A program made the position numbers and the translations under genes. Positions 14,764 to 21,185 of a stretch of DNA of 21,185 nt are shown one piece after another. Under the pieces are notes generated by a model. That model was given only the letters and a program-made list of their open reading frames with translations. It was not told the origin of the DNA and searched no databases. The DNA comes from LGRD01 sp031378125 (lineage in GTDB: Bacteria > Pseudomonadota > Gammaproteobacteria > Burkholderiales > Burkholderiaceae_C), in contig JANNDW010000175.1 in assembly GCA_031378125.1 (NCBI GenBank), forward strand, positions 1 through 21,185, given 5' to 3'. Position 1 is the stretch's first letter. Each line of letters starts with the position of its first letter.

Positions 14764-15708
14764 TCAATCCGGTGCGCGGGCAGCCGATGCGGCTCGCGCT
14801 GCCGCCGCCGCGGCAGCGGCAGCCACCTTGAGTTCACGGGCGCGCTTCTCGTCGGCCGTCTTCTTTGCGGCTTTTTCGGGGAACACCAGCGGGTCCCATT
14901 CCGGGTGGGCTGAAAGGTTGGCAATCATGGCGGCGCGGAAGGCCTTGTCGCGCAACCGGGGGCGCCAGCGCTCCACCAGCGGCAAGCGCAGGACAGGCTC
15001 GGCGCCCAGCCAGGCGGCGATGTCGTCGTAGCCCACATCGCCCAGCGGTTTCAGCGTGATCACGCTGTCGCGAAACCGGCCCGCGCGGCTGGGCAGCGGA
15101 TCGCGAAACGGGCGCGGCATCTGCGCCAGGAACTCAGGCGCCGGCCGGTTGGCCGAGACCGGCTTTTCGCCCAGCCGGGCGCTGACGAAGTCGCCACCGG
15201 CGAGTGGCAGCGGCGGCCGGTTGTTGCTTCGGTCGGTCAGTTTGGCGGACCCGTTCTCGACGAATGCGGCGAACTCCTTGGGGCCGGACAGGAGGATGAT
15301 GGCTCCGCCGGCGGTGGCGAGTTCGAACTGTGGGGTCACGCAGTCGCCGGGCGCGGGCCGGTCGGCCGGTTGGTTCAGCTTGACCCAGCCTTGCAGCAGG
15401 TACAGGCGCGGACCGAGCGGGCCGCGCCCTGGCCCGCGCGGCGCAAGCATCAAACGCGATTGCGGGCCGATGCCGATGCGCCCGCCGTCGGGGAACTCGA
15501 GCTGAACGAAGCCAGCGGCCGCCGTCTCGACGATGTCTTCGTTCTGCAGCGTCGCGCCTTCGGCCAGGGCCAGCTTGGCCGTTTGCCTGATCAGGGTGGC
15601 CTTGCCTTCGAGGATGCCCACCACCGCGCCTTGTGCCAGCGCGCCTGGGTGGGCGCAAGCGACAAGCACGGTGAGTGCAACGAGCAGGGGCAGACGGAGC
15701 GATGGCAC
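14764..15708 (-). CDS. FecR-domain exported protein, possible lipoprotein
   Basis: This 314-aa protein has an N-terminal signal (about 1-25) with LVAC (15-18), which fits a lipobox, although cutting after ALA (23-25) by signal peptidase I is also possible. A FecR-like domain follows (about 30-165), with AGFVQLEFPDGGRIGIGPQS (65-84) as its core and LYLLQGWVKLN (102-112). The C-terminal third is charged and ends in an alanine run. FecR domains usually act in periplasmic signalling. Translation seems to start with GTG at 15708, without a clear Shine-Dalgarno sequence; the signal peptide supports this start. It is the first gene of the operon with the haem sensor, kinase and FHA genes, suggesting a part in controlling or anchoring the T6SS. 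Confidence 0.75.
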   Translation of the reverse strand: MPSLRLPLLVALTVLVACAHPGALAQGAVVGILEGKATLIRQTAKLALAEGATLQNEDIVETAAAGFVQLEFPDGGRIGIGPQSRLMLAPRGPGRGPLGPRLYLLQGWVKLNQPADRPAPGDCVTPQFELATAGGAIILLSGPKEFAAFVENGSAKLTDRSNNRPPLPLAGGDFVSARLGEKPVSANRPAPEFLAQMPRPFRDPLPSRAGRFRDSVITLKPLGDVGYDDIAAWLGAEPVLRLPLVERWRPRLRDKAFRAAMIANLSAHPEWDPLVFPEKAAKKTADEKRARELKVAAAAAAAAARAASAARAPD

Positions 15709-15737
15709 AGGAGTTTTTCGAGAGCGCTGTTCAGTTC

Positions 15738-15766
15738 ATCTTCAGGTAGCCACCGCGGTGCGTCAA
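15738..15766 (-). promoter_or_regulatory. Candidate promoter of the fecR-sensor-kinase-FHA operon
   Basis: On the minus strand TTGACG (15766-15761) is followed after 17 nt by GAAGAT (15743-15738). The -35 is a good match and the -10 poor (3 of 6). It lies about 30 nt before the GTG start of the FecR-domain gene. Confidence 0.3.
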
Positions 15767-15870
15767 TCCCTCTTACTGACGAGATAACTGGGCCGTTGAG
15801 CGGCGCGCATTGCCCCGCCGGCGGGCTCGCGCCGGTGAGTGCCTCGCACCCTCTCGGGGCCGGTGGATGC

Positions 15871-16011
15871 TCAGGGCGAAAGCGAGCCGGGCGGCGGCGC
15901 TGGCACGCTTCGACCAGCCGAAGCGCGCAGCGCGCGCACGCTGCGGTCAAGCCGGCCGGAGGCGGTGAAGATCGCGTCACAACCACCGCCCCACTCGACG
16001 AACCAGCGCAC
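15871..16011 (-). CDS. Possible 46-aa open frame or gene fragment, unassigned
   Basis: From a GTG at 16011 the minus strand reads MRWFVEWGGGCDAIFTASG and then an Arg-rich stretch to a stop at 15871. The aromatic-rich start looks less random than typical out-of-frame translation in this GC-rich DNA, but there is no clear ribosome-binding site and a stop lies nine codons upstream. It could be a fragment of an inactivated gene or a dispersed repeat. The remaining DNA from 15767 to 15870 shows nothing recognisable. Confidence 0.2.
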   Translation of the reverse strand: MRWFVEWGGGCDAIFTASGRLDRSVRALRASAGRSVPAPPPGSLSP

Positions 16012-16062
16012 AACGAATTCACCGATGCGCGGACTTCAAGCCCCGCAGAAATTCAGCGTCCC

Positions 16063-16102
16063 AAAAGTACAAACCCCTCCCGACCGTTAGGTTGGGAGGG
16101 GT
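16063..16102 (-). terminator. Rho-independent terminator
   Basis: ACCCCTCCC-G-ACC (16073-16085) pairs with GGT-T-GGGAGGGGT (16090-16102) in a 13-bp stem (one G-U pair in RNA) with a 4-nt loop. Read on the minus strand it is followed by TTTGTACTTTT. It serves the candidate small RNA and may also end ubiD transcripts. Confidence 0.75.
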
Positions 16103-16200
16103 GGGTGGCTGACGCCACCGATTTGGGGCTCTGGAGGTAGAAGATCCAGGGCTCCTGGCGCGCAGTGACTGCGCCCCGGTGTGTGCCTGCATGCAGGCTC
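16063..16200 (-). ncRNA. Candidate small RNA with own promoter and intrinsic terminator
   Basis: The predicted 138-nt transcript is bounded by a sigma-70-like promoter upstream and a strong terminator at its 3' end. It starts with a 5' hairpin (GCCTG-CATG-CAGGC, 16198-16185). GGGGC near 16176-16172 can pair with GCCCC near 16129-16125, enclosing two hairpins: GCAG..CTGC-type at 16160-16174 and CCAGG-AGC-CCTGG near 16157-16145. Then comes GGTGGC-GTCA-GCCACC (16119-16104) and the terminator. It is not recognised as a known family. The alternative is that it is merely the 3' tail of ubiD, which ends about 80 nt upstream. Confidence 0.45.
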
Positions 16201-16204
16201 TTTA

Positions 16205-16233
16205 ACCATAGAGGCTGGCGCGCCAAAGTGCAA
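16205..16233 (-). promoter_or_regulatory. Candidate promoter of the small RNA
   Basis: On the minus strand TTGCAC (16233-16228), a 17-nt spacer and TATGGT (16210-16205) fit a sigma-70 promoter (5 of 6 and 4 of 6 bases). The predicted start at 16198-16200 coincides with the base of the first hairpin of the candidate RNA. Confidence 0.45.
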
Positions 16234-16282
16234 GTGAAATCGCGGCCGCGCTGGGTTGCTGCGACGCCCTTTACGCCGCTGG

Positions 16283-17842
16283 TCAAGGCGGGGCGTGCAG
16301 GACTTGGCTGAGCAGCCTGGCGACGCGCCGCTCGACAGCAGGGTCCATCTTGATCACCCGACCCCACTCGCGCGCTGTCTCGCCCGGCCACTTGTTGGTT
16401 GCATCCAGCCCCATCTTGCCGCCCAGGCCACTGACCGGGGACGCGAAGTCGAGGTAGTCGATAGGAGTGTGTTCGACCAGCGTGGTGTCGCGCACCGGGT
16501 CCATGCGGGTGGTGATGGCCCACACCACGTCGGGCCAATGGCGAATGTTCACGTCGTCGTCGGTGACGACGATGAACTTGGTGTACATGAACTGGCGCAA
16601 GAAGCTCCAGATGCCGAACATCAAGCGTTTGGCATGGCCGGGGTAGCTCTTCTTGATGCTGACGATGGCCATCCGGTAGCTGCAGCCTTCGGGCGGCAGG
16701 TAAAAGTCGGTGATCTCGGGAAACTGCTTTTGCAGGATGGGCACGAACACCTCATTCAGCGCCACGCCCAATACCGCCGGCTCGTCGGGCGGTTTGCCGG
16801 TGTAGGTGGAGTGGTAGATCGGGTCGGCCCGGTGGCTCATGCGGGTGATCTCGAACACGGGGAACCAGTCCTGCTCGTTGTAATACCCGGTGTGGTCGCC
16901 GAACGGGCCCTCCAGCGCGTGCAGGTAGCCGTTGATCTCCTTGGTTGCGATCCCGTGCTCGCTCAAACCGGCAAAGCCGGGCGCGGCGGCCGGAATGCGG
17001 CCTTCGAGCACGATCTCGGCGCTGGCCGGCACCTGCAGCATCGCCCCCGCGTCGCCGACGGACGAATCGACGACCTCGGTCCGGCTGCCGCGCAGCAGGC
17101 CCGCGAACTGGTACTCCGACAAAGTGTCGGGCACCGGCGTGACAGCGCCCAGGATGGTTGCCGGGTCGGCGCCCAACGCTACCGCCATCGGGAACGGCTG
17201 GCCCGGCTTGGCCAGCGCGAAATCGCGGAAATCGAGCGCGCCGCCGCGGTGGGCCAACCAGCGCATGATGACTTGGCGGCGACCAATCACCTGCTGGCGG
17301 TAGATGCCCAGGTTCTGCCGCTGGCGGGCGGCGGCGCCGCCCTGCGGTCCGCGGGTGATGACCAGGCCCCAGGTGATCAGCGGGCCGGCATCCTCGGGCC
17401 AGCAGGTCTGGACCGGGAGCCGGCCCAGATCCACATCCGAACCCTCCAGGACCACCTCCTGGCAGGCCGCGTGGCGCACTTTGGCGGGTTTCATGTCCCA
17501 CAAGGCCTTGCCCATTTGTATCAGTTTGCCGGCGTCCTTCAGGCCCTTGGGCGGCTCGGGCTCCTTCAGGCTGGCCAGCAGACGGCCCACATCGCGCAGC
17601 TCGCTGACCTCGTCTGCCCCCATGCCCATCGCCACACGCTTCGTCGTTCCGAACAAGTTAGTTAGTGCACGCACTTTGAAATCATCAGGCTGGGAAAACA
17701 ACAGGGCCGGGCCGTTGGCACGCAGGACGGCATCGCTGAGGGCGGTCATCTCCAACCGAACCGAGACCGGCTCGGCGATGGTTCTGAGTTCCCCAACGCG
17801 CGCCAGGCCGCTTAGAAAGTCACGCAGGTCTCGGTATTTCAT
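16283..17842 (-). CDS. ubiD: UbiD: 4-hydroxy-3-polyprenylbenzoate decarboxylase
   Basis: This 519-aa protein matches UbiD along its whole length: MKYRDLRDFL (1-10), NLFGTTKRVAMGMG (62-75), TCWPEDAGPLITWGL (146-160), NLGIYRQQ (177-184), MRWLAHRGGALD (193-204), LGAVTPVPDTLSEY (231-244), GDHTGYYNE (315-323) and PIDYLDFASPVSGLG near the C-terminus. UbiD is a prenylated-FMN enzyme that removes the carboxyl group during ubiquinone synthesis; it needs UbiX to make the cofactor, not seen here. Compared with the E. coli protein, which I recall as 497 aa, about 22 extra residues lie at 284-310, just before GDHTGYYNE. The ATG at 17842 matches the family N-terminus; the frame is open 42 codons further up but without family resemblance. 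Confidence 0.96.
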   Translation of the reverse strand: MKYRDLRDFLSGLARVGELRTIAEPVSVRLEMTALSDAVLRANGPALLFSQPDDFKVRALTNLFGTTKRVAMGMGADEVSELRDVGRLLASLKEPEPPKGLKDAGKLIQMGKALWDMKPAKVRHAACQEVVLEGSDVDLGRLPVQTCWPEDAGPLITWGLVITRGPQGGAAARQRQNLGIYRQQVIGRRQVIMRWLAHRGGALDFRDFALAKPGQPFPMAVALGADPATILGAVTPVPDTLSEYQFAGLLRGSRTEVVDSSVGDAGAMLQVPASAEIVLEGRIPAAAPGFAGLSEHGIATKEINGYLHALEGPFGDHTGYYNEQDWFPVFEITRMSHRADPIYHSTYTGKPPDEPAVLGVALNEVFVPILQKQFPEITDFYLPPEGCSYRMAIVSIKKSYPGHAKRLMFGIWSFLRQFMYTKFIVVTDDDVNIRHWPDVVWAITTRMDPVRDTTLVEHTPIDYLDFASPVSGLGGKMGLDATNKWPGETAREWGRVIKMDPAVERRVARLLSQVLHAPP

Positions 17843-17874
17843 ACAGGTGGTTGAGATGTAACCAATGGCCCGGC

Positions 17875-17904
17875 TTGACCGCCCGCGACACGGCTCCATA
17901 GAAT
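17875..17904 (+). promoter_or_regulatory. Sigma-70 promoter of the lytic transglycosylase gene
   Basis: TTGACC (17875-17880) and TAGAAT (17899-17904) are separated by 18 nt, each matching consensus at 5 of 6 bases. The predicted start is near 17911, leaving a leader of about 205 nt. The promoter sits only about 35 nt from the divergent ubiD start codon. Confidence 0.65.
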
Positions 17905-17910
17905 GCGGCA

Positions 17911-18116
17911 ACCCTGGATGAATCAGGGAAAACCCGCGCCTCCCGTTGTTGGGACCGAGAAGGCGCAACGCAGTTGGTTGCCAATCCGATCGCCGAGCCG
18001 ATCACCGGAACGTTCCGGTCCAGACGCCGCGACCCACAATTATGGCCGTCACCCACAGGGCCGCGAACCTCGCCGTTGCGGCCCATGGCGGGTGGCTCCG
18101 ACAACCAGGGAGTGAC
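17911..18116 (+). promoter_or_regulatory. Long structured 5' leader of the lytic transglycosylase mRNA
   Basis: The leader holds a row of stems: CCCTG/CAGGG (17912-17928), GCGCCT/AGGCGC (17936-17966) enclosing CCC/GGG, GCAAC/GTTGC (17965-17981), GATCG/CGATC (17988-18003), and a 16-bp palindrome ACCGGAACGTTCCGGT (18004-18019). Further down, GCCGC/GCGGC and CACCC/GGGTG segments could form alternative pairs near the AGGGAG ribosome-binding site. The pattern suggests cis-regulation by RNA structure, or, for the palindrome, a protein operator. No known riboswitch family was recognised. Confidence 0.4.
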
Positions 18117-19025
18117 ATGAAATCGCTTCGAAAATGGACAGCGCGTGCCAATGCAGCCCAGCGCAGTACGGTGCATTCCGGCGCGGTTTTTCTGCGCGAC
18201 GTCGGACATGGCTTGCTCGAAGTGAGCCACAGCACCCTGGCCTTGCTGGGCCTGGTGTTGGTAGCTGCGCTGTTGTTTACCGTCAGCCGGGACGACGTTC
18301 TGCAAGGCGCTGAGACGCAAATGCTGACCTGGCTGCAGTCGCGCCAGGAATCCCGCGTCGAGCCGGTTGAGGAGCAAGTGGTCGAGCGGGGTGAACCCGA
18401 TGCTGTCGCCCGGGCCACGGCGATCGACCCCAAGGACCTGAACGGGCAGCAGGCCGCCGTCGCGCAATGGCTGTCGCGGCGCTACCGCGTGGCGCCCGAG
18501 CCGATCAGCCGGCTCGTGCAAGAGGCCTGGCTGGTTGGCCAGCGTGTTGGCCTGGACCCGACACTGATCTTGGCCATCATGGCCATCGAGTCGAGCTTCA
18601 ATCCGTTCGCCCAGAGCCCCGTCGGCGCCCAAGGCCTGATGCAGGTGATGACCAAGATCCACGACGACAAGTACCAAGCGTTTGGCGGCAACCATGCGGC
18701 GTTCGACCCGGTGACCAACCTTCGTGTGGGGGTGCAAGTGCTCAAGGAGTGCATCGCTCGAGCCGGCAGCCTGGAGGCCGGACTGCGCTACTACGTCGGC
18801 GCGGCGAAGCTCGCCGACGACGGAGGTTATGCCGGCAAGGTGCTGTCGGAGCAGAGCCACCTGCGCGAAGTGGCGCGTGGCAAGCGTGTGGCGCCGACGG
18901 CGGCGCTGGCTTCGTCGACAGCAACCAGCCCCACGCCGCGCGTTACCGGCAAGCCGGCGGCCGCACCGTCGGCAGTTCCGGTCGTTCGGGCCAATGCAGA
19001 CGAACGGATTGCGCTGTTGAACTGA
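18117..19025 (+). CDS. Membrane-anchored lytic transglycosylase (SLT domain)
   Basis: This 302-aa protein has a short cytoplasmic N-terminus, one transmembrane segment (about 40-56) and a periplasmic SLT domain (about 132-232). The catalytic Glu158 lies in AIMAIESSFNPFAQS (153-167), followed by GAQGLMQVM (170-178), the second SLT hallmark, and GLRYYVGA (222-229). The C-terminal tail is low-complexity Ala/Ser/Pro/Thr. Such enzymes cut peptidoglycan glycan strands to form 1,6-anhydro ends. AGGGAG lies 6 nt before the ATG at 18117; earlier in-frame codons fall in the leader. The N-terminal anchor, rather than a signal peptide or lipobox, keeps it in the inner membrane. It is transcribed alone, with glyA having its own riboswitch. 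Confidence 0.88.
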   Translation: MKSLRKWTARANAAQRSTVHSGAVFLRDVGHGLLEVSHSTLALLGLVLVAALLFTVSRDDVLQGAETQMLTWLQSRQESRVEPVEEQVVERGEPDAVARATAIDPKDLNGQQAAVAQWLSRRYRVAPEPISRLVQEAWLVGQRVGLDPTLILAIMAIESSFNPFAQSPVGAQGLMQVMTKIHDDKYQAFGGNHAAFDPVTNLRVGVQVLKECIARAGSLEAGLRYYVGAAKLADDGGYAGKVLSEQSHLREVARGKRVAPTAALASSTATSPTPRVTGKPAAAPSAVPVVRANADERIALLN

Positions 19026-19080
19026 TCCCTCGCAACGCGCGAGCGGGCCGCCGCGCCCCGCGCCAGCGACATCGCCCGGC

Positions 19081-19086
19081 TACACT
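19081..19086 (+). promoter_or_regulatory. Possible -10 element of the glyA promoter
   Basis: TACACT at 19081-19086 lies 7 nt before the first base of the ZTP aptamer, where the transcript would be expected to start. No good -35 is found 16-18 nt upstream, so the call is weak. Confidence 0.35.
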
Positions 19087-19093
19087 AGAAGTG

Positions 19094-19203
19094 CTGCGCG
19101 ACTGGCGATGTGGCCCCTGCATTGGGCCTGAGGTGGGCTGCCACCGGGAAGCGCGGTCGGGGCCTGCTTCAGCACGCTTCGATTCAGCCGTTCGCCTGGG
19201 CAG
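19094..19203 (+). ncRNA. ZTP/ZMP riboswitch (pfl motif) upstream of glyA
   Basis: Known parts of the pfl aptamer appear in order. P1 is CTGCGC (19094-19099) pairing with GCGCGG (19151-19156). GACTGGCG follows P1, and GGTGG-GCTG-CCACC (19132-19145) continues into the conserved ACCGGGAAGCGC. After a linker comes CCGTTCGCCTGGGCA (19188-19202), matching the invariant 3' CCGCCUGGGC segment. ZTP riboswitches sense the purine/folate alarmone ZTP and turn on one-carbon genes, glyA being a known target. The expression platform (19204-19277) has competing stems: TGCATGC/GCATGCA (19215-19235) against GCCC/GGGC (19211-19230). There is no U tract, so control of translation is more likely than termination. 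Confidence 0.85.
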
Positions 19204-19277
19204 CCTTGTGGCCCTGCATGCTCTTTGGGCATGCATGAATCCGCCACCGGGGTTTCTGATGCGCAGGACTGCCACCC

Positions 19278-20528
19278 ATGTTTGATCGCGTTCAATCCAC
19301 CGTCGCCAATGTCGACCCCGAGCTCTGGTCCGTCATCCAGCGCGAGAACCAGCGCCAGGAAGAACACATCGAGCTGATCGCCTCGGAAAACTACGCCTCG
19401 CCGGCCGTGATGGCTGCGCAAGGCAGCCAACTGACCAACAAGTACGCGGAAGGCTACCCCGGCAAACGCTACTACGGCGGCTGCGAGTTCGTCGACATCG
19501 CCGAACAGTTGGCTATTGACCGCCTCAAGCTGCTGTTCGGCGCAGCACACGCCAACGTGCAGCCCAACTCCGGCTCGCAGGCGAACCAGGGCGTGTTCTT
19601 CGGGCTGCTGCAACCTGGCAACACCATCATGGGAATGAGCCTGGCCGAGGGCGGCCACCTGACCCACGGCATGCCACTCAACATGAGCGGCAAGTGGTTC
19701 AAGGTGGTCAGCTACGGCCTGACGGCGAAAGAGGAAATCGACTACGACGCCATGGAACGCCTGGCGCGCGAGCACCGCCCGAAGCTGATCATCGCCGGCG
19801 CCTCGGCCTACAGCCTGCGCATCGATTTCGAGCGCTTCGCCAAGGTGGCCCAGGCCATCGGCGCGGTCTTCATGGTCGACATGGCGCACTACGCCGGGCT
19901 GATCGCCGGCGGCGTGTACCCCAACCCGGTGCCGTTTGCCGACGTGGTGACCTCCACCACCCACAAGAGCCTGCGCGGCCCGCGCGGCGGCATCATCCTG
20001 ATGAATGACGAGACAATCGCGAAGAAGATCAACAGCGCCATCTTCCCCGGCATCCAGGGCGGCCCGCTGATGCATGTGATTGCGGCCAAGGCGGTGGCCT
20101 TCAAGGAGGCGCTCGATCCGTCGTTCAAGGTCTACCAGCAGCAGGTGCTGAAGAACGCGGCGGCGCTGGCCGAAACGCTGGTTTTGCGCGGGCTGCGCAT
20201 CGTCAGCGGCCGCACCGAAAGCCATCTGATGCTGGTGGACCTGCGCCCCAAAGGCCTGACCGGCAAGGAAGCCGAGAACCTGCTCGGCGCGGCGCACATC
20301 ACCTGCAACAAGAACGGCATTCCGAACGATCCGCAAAAGCCGATGGTCACCAGCGGCATCCGGCTTGGATCACCCGCCATGACAACGCGCGGCTTCAAGG
20401 AAGAGCACGCCAGGCAGACCGGCCACTTGATCGCCGACGTGCTCGACAAGCCGGGCGACGAGGCCAACATCGCGGCGGTGCGTGCCAAGGTGGCGGCACT
20501 GACAAAAGACTTTCCCGTTTACCGCTGA
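19278..20528 (+). CDS. glyA: Serine hydroxymethyltransferase
   Basis: This 416-aa PLP enzyme interconverts serine and glycine with tetrahydrofolate, supplying one-carbon units. Family hallmarks are ENYASPAV (37-44), NKYAEGYPGKRYYGG (54-68), NVQPNSGSQAN (93-103), FMVDMAHYAGLIAGG (198-212) and the PLP-binding Lys230 in TSTTHKSLRGPRGG. Length is normal (about 415). The ATG at 19278 is the family start; an AGGA lies about 11-14 nt upstream. The ZTP riboswitch directly upstream fits its folate role. The stop codon is immediately followed by the nrdR ATG, a pairing common in betaproteobacteria, so both are probably co-transcribed. Confidence 0.97.
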   Translation: MFDRVQSTVANVDPELWSVIQRENQRQEEHIELIASENYASPAVMAAQGSQLTNKYAEGYPGKRYYGGCEFVDIAEQLAIDRLKLLFGAAHANVQPNSGSQANQGVFFGLLQPGNTIMGMSLAEGGHLTHGMPLNMSGKWFKVVSYGLTAKEEIDYDAMERLAREHRPKLIIAGASAYSLRIDFERFAKVAQAIGAVFMVDMAHYAGLIAGGVYPNPVPFADVVTSTTHKSLRGPRGGIILMNDETIAKKINSAIFPGIQGGPLMHVIAAKAVAFKEALDPSFKVYQQQVLKNAAALAETLVLRGLRIVSGRTESHLMLVDLRPKGLTGKEAENLLGAAHITCNKNGIPNDPQKPMVTSGIRLGSPAMTTRGFKEEHARQTGHLIADVLDKPGDEANIAAVRAKVAALTKDFPVYR

Positions 20529-20972
20529 ATGCGTTGCCCGTTCTGCAGCTTCGGCGAAACCCAGGTTGTCGAGACGCGTGAGTCCGACGAAGGCGATGTC
20601 GTGCGCCGGCGCCGCAAGTGCCAGGGCTGCGACAAGCGATTTACGACTTACGAGCGGGCTGAAATTGCGCTGCCATCGGTGGTCAAGAAAGATGGCACGC
20701 GGGCCGAATTCGACGCCTCAAAGATTCGCGCTTCGATGTCGCTGGCCTTGCGCAAGCGCCCGGTCAGCGTGGAGCAGATCGACGCGGCGCTGGAGCGCAT
20801 CCAGGACAAGCTGCTCAACAGCGGCGCCAAGGAGGTGCCGTCCACCCGCCTGGGCGAGCTGGTGATGCGCGAACTCAAACGCATCGACAAGGTGGCCTAC
20901 GTGCGCTTCGCGTCGGTGTACCGCAGCTTCGAGGACGTGGACGAGTTCAGGCAGTTGATCCGCGATATATAG
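20529..20972 (+). CDS. nrdR: Transcriptional repressor NrdR
   Basis: This 147-aa protein has the N-terminal zinc ribbon C3-x2-C6 and C31-x2-C34 (RRRRKCQGCDKRFTTYE), followed by an ATP-cone domain (about 49-139) beginning PSVVKKDGTRAEFD and including VAYVRFASVYRSF. NrdR senses ATP/dATP and represses ribonucleotide reductase genes by binding NrdR boxes. Its ATG abuts the glyA stop with no spacer, so expression is coupled to glyA and probably also affected by the ZTP riboswitch. Confidence 0.97.
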   Translation: MRCPFCSFGETQVVETRESDEGDVVRRRRKCQGCDKRFTTYERAEIALPSVVKKDGTRAEFDASKIRASMSLALRKRPVSVEQIDAALERIQDKLLNSGAKEVPSTRLGELVMRELKRIDKVAYVRFASVYRSFEDVDEFRQLIRDI

Positions 20973-20997
20973 ATAGGGCCCCCAGTCGCTGACGCTC

Positions 20998-21027
20998 CTG
21001 CCAACGGATCCAGCGGCGAGTTGGCAG
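20998..21027. repeat. Inverted repeat downstream of nrdR
   Basis: CTGCCAAC (20998-21005) and GTTGGCAG (21020-21027) form an 8-bp stem with a 14-nt loop about 25 nt after the nrdR stop. With one bulge the stem can extend by CTC/GAG. No T tract follows. It may help end transcription or protect the mRNA 3' end. Confidence 0.45.
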
Positions 21028-21087
21028 CGAGAAGCCACGCATTGGCTAGCCCGAGCTTTGAAGACTGAAGCGCGGTAGATCAAGCAT

Positions 21088-21112
21088 TGGCGCGGGTTCG
21101 CGCCATTTTCTT
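21088..21112 (+). terminator. Rho-independent terminator of glyA-nrdR
   Basis: TGGCGCG (21088-21094), loop GGTT and CGCGCCA (21099-21105) form a 7-bp GC-rich stem followed by TTTTCTT. It lies about 115 nt after nrdR on the plus strand. Confidence 0.65.
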
Positions 21113-21185
21113 GGGTCAATATGTTCCCATGTAAATGGCACATGTTTACCTTGTAATTCGGCGCTCATTTACTACCATGTACTAC
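21113..21185. other. AT-rich segment with GTAAA/TTTAC inverted motifs
   Basis: The last 70 bases are clearly richer in A and T than the rest of the window. GTAAATG (21131-21137) recurs inverted as CATTTAC (21166-21172), GTAAA/TTTAC also pair over 21131-21149, and TACTAC occurs twice near the end. It may be the regulatory region of a gene beyond the window. No coding region is seen from 20973 onward. Confidence 0.35.

Noticed and set aside
16053..16538. Minus-strand frame of 161 codons covering the ubiD 3' end and the small-RNA region
   Set aside because: Its first half is a shifted reading of ubiD and its last part runs through the promoter, hairpins and terminator; no motif supports it as a protein.
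17843..17968. Extended N-terminus of UbiD
   Set aside because: The 42 extra codons do not resemble UbiD and cover the divergent promoter region; family members begin MKY-x-DLRDFL.

Overview
The window is about 21 kb of high-GC DNA from a betaproteobacterium, most likely a Burkholderiales member of the Comamonadaceae/Rubrivivax-Leptothrix type. This is inferred from codon use, the glyA-nrdR pair, the UbiD family membership and the style of the type VI secretion (T6SS) proteins; no rRNA or marker search was possible.

Left part (1-3.4 kb): a minus-strand envelope-stress-like block. In transcription order it holds an anti-sigma-like membrane protein, a 97-aa exported peptide, an OmpA-domain protein and the start of an ECF sigma factor cut by the window edge. 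Two promoter-like sites with identical arms and identical 16-nt spacing precede the first two genes, suggesting a shared ECF regulon. A divergent alpha/beta hydrolase follows on the plus strand.

Scar region (3.4-4.1 kb): a roughly 195-bp foldback element with nested inverted repeats, followed by the remains of a ParE-type toxin gene.

T6SS region (4.1-15.7 kb): a plus-strand operon encodes a caspase-like/TssJ fusion, TssL (DotU plus a degenerate OmpA domain), TssM and TagF, with overlapping or nearly overlapping junctions. It meets a convergent minus-strand operon encoding a FecR-domain exported protein, a c-type-haem/HAMP sensor, a PpkA-like Ser/Thr kinase and a T6SS FHA protein. This looks like the membrane complex of a T6SS plus a threonine-phosphorylation control circuit with an added periplasmic redox or ligand sensor. 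Sheath, tube, baseplate (including tssK), ClpV and PppA genes are not in the window. A 60-bp tandem repeat begins inside the 3' end of tagF.

Right part (15.7-21.2 kb): a candidate small RNA with its own promoter and terminator, then ubiD (minus), a membrane-anchored lytic transglycosylase with a long structured leader (plus), and glyA-nrdR (plus) preceded by a recognisable ZTP (pfl) riboswitch. The last ~70 bases are AT-rich with inverted GTAAA/TTTAC motifs.

The most unusual items are the caspase-TssJ fusion without a lipobox, the haem sensor/FecR/kinase/FHA operon, the two candidate structured RNAs and the paired ECF-type promoters.
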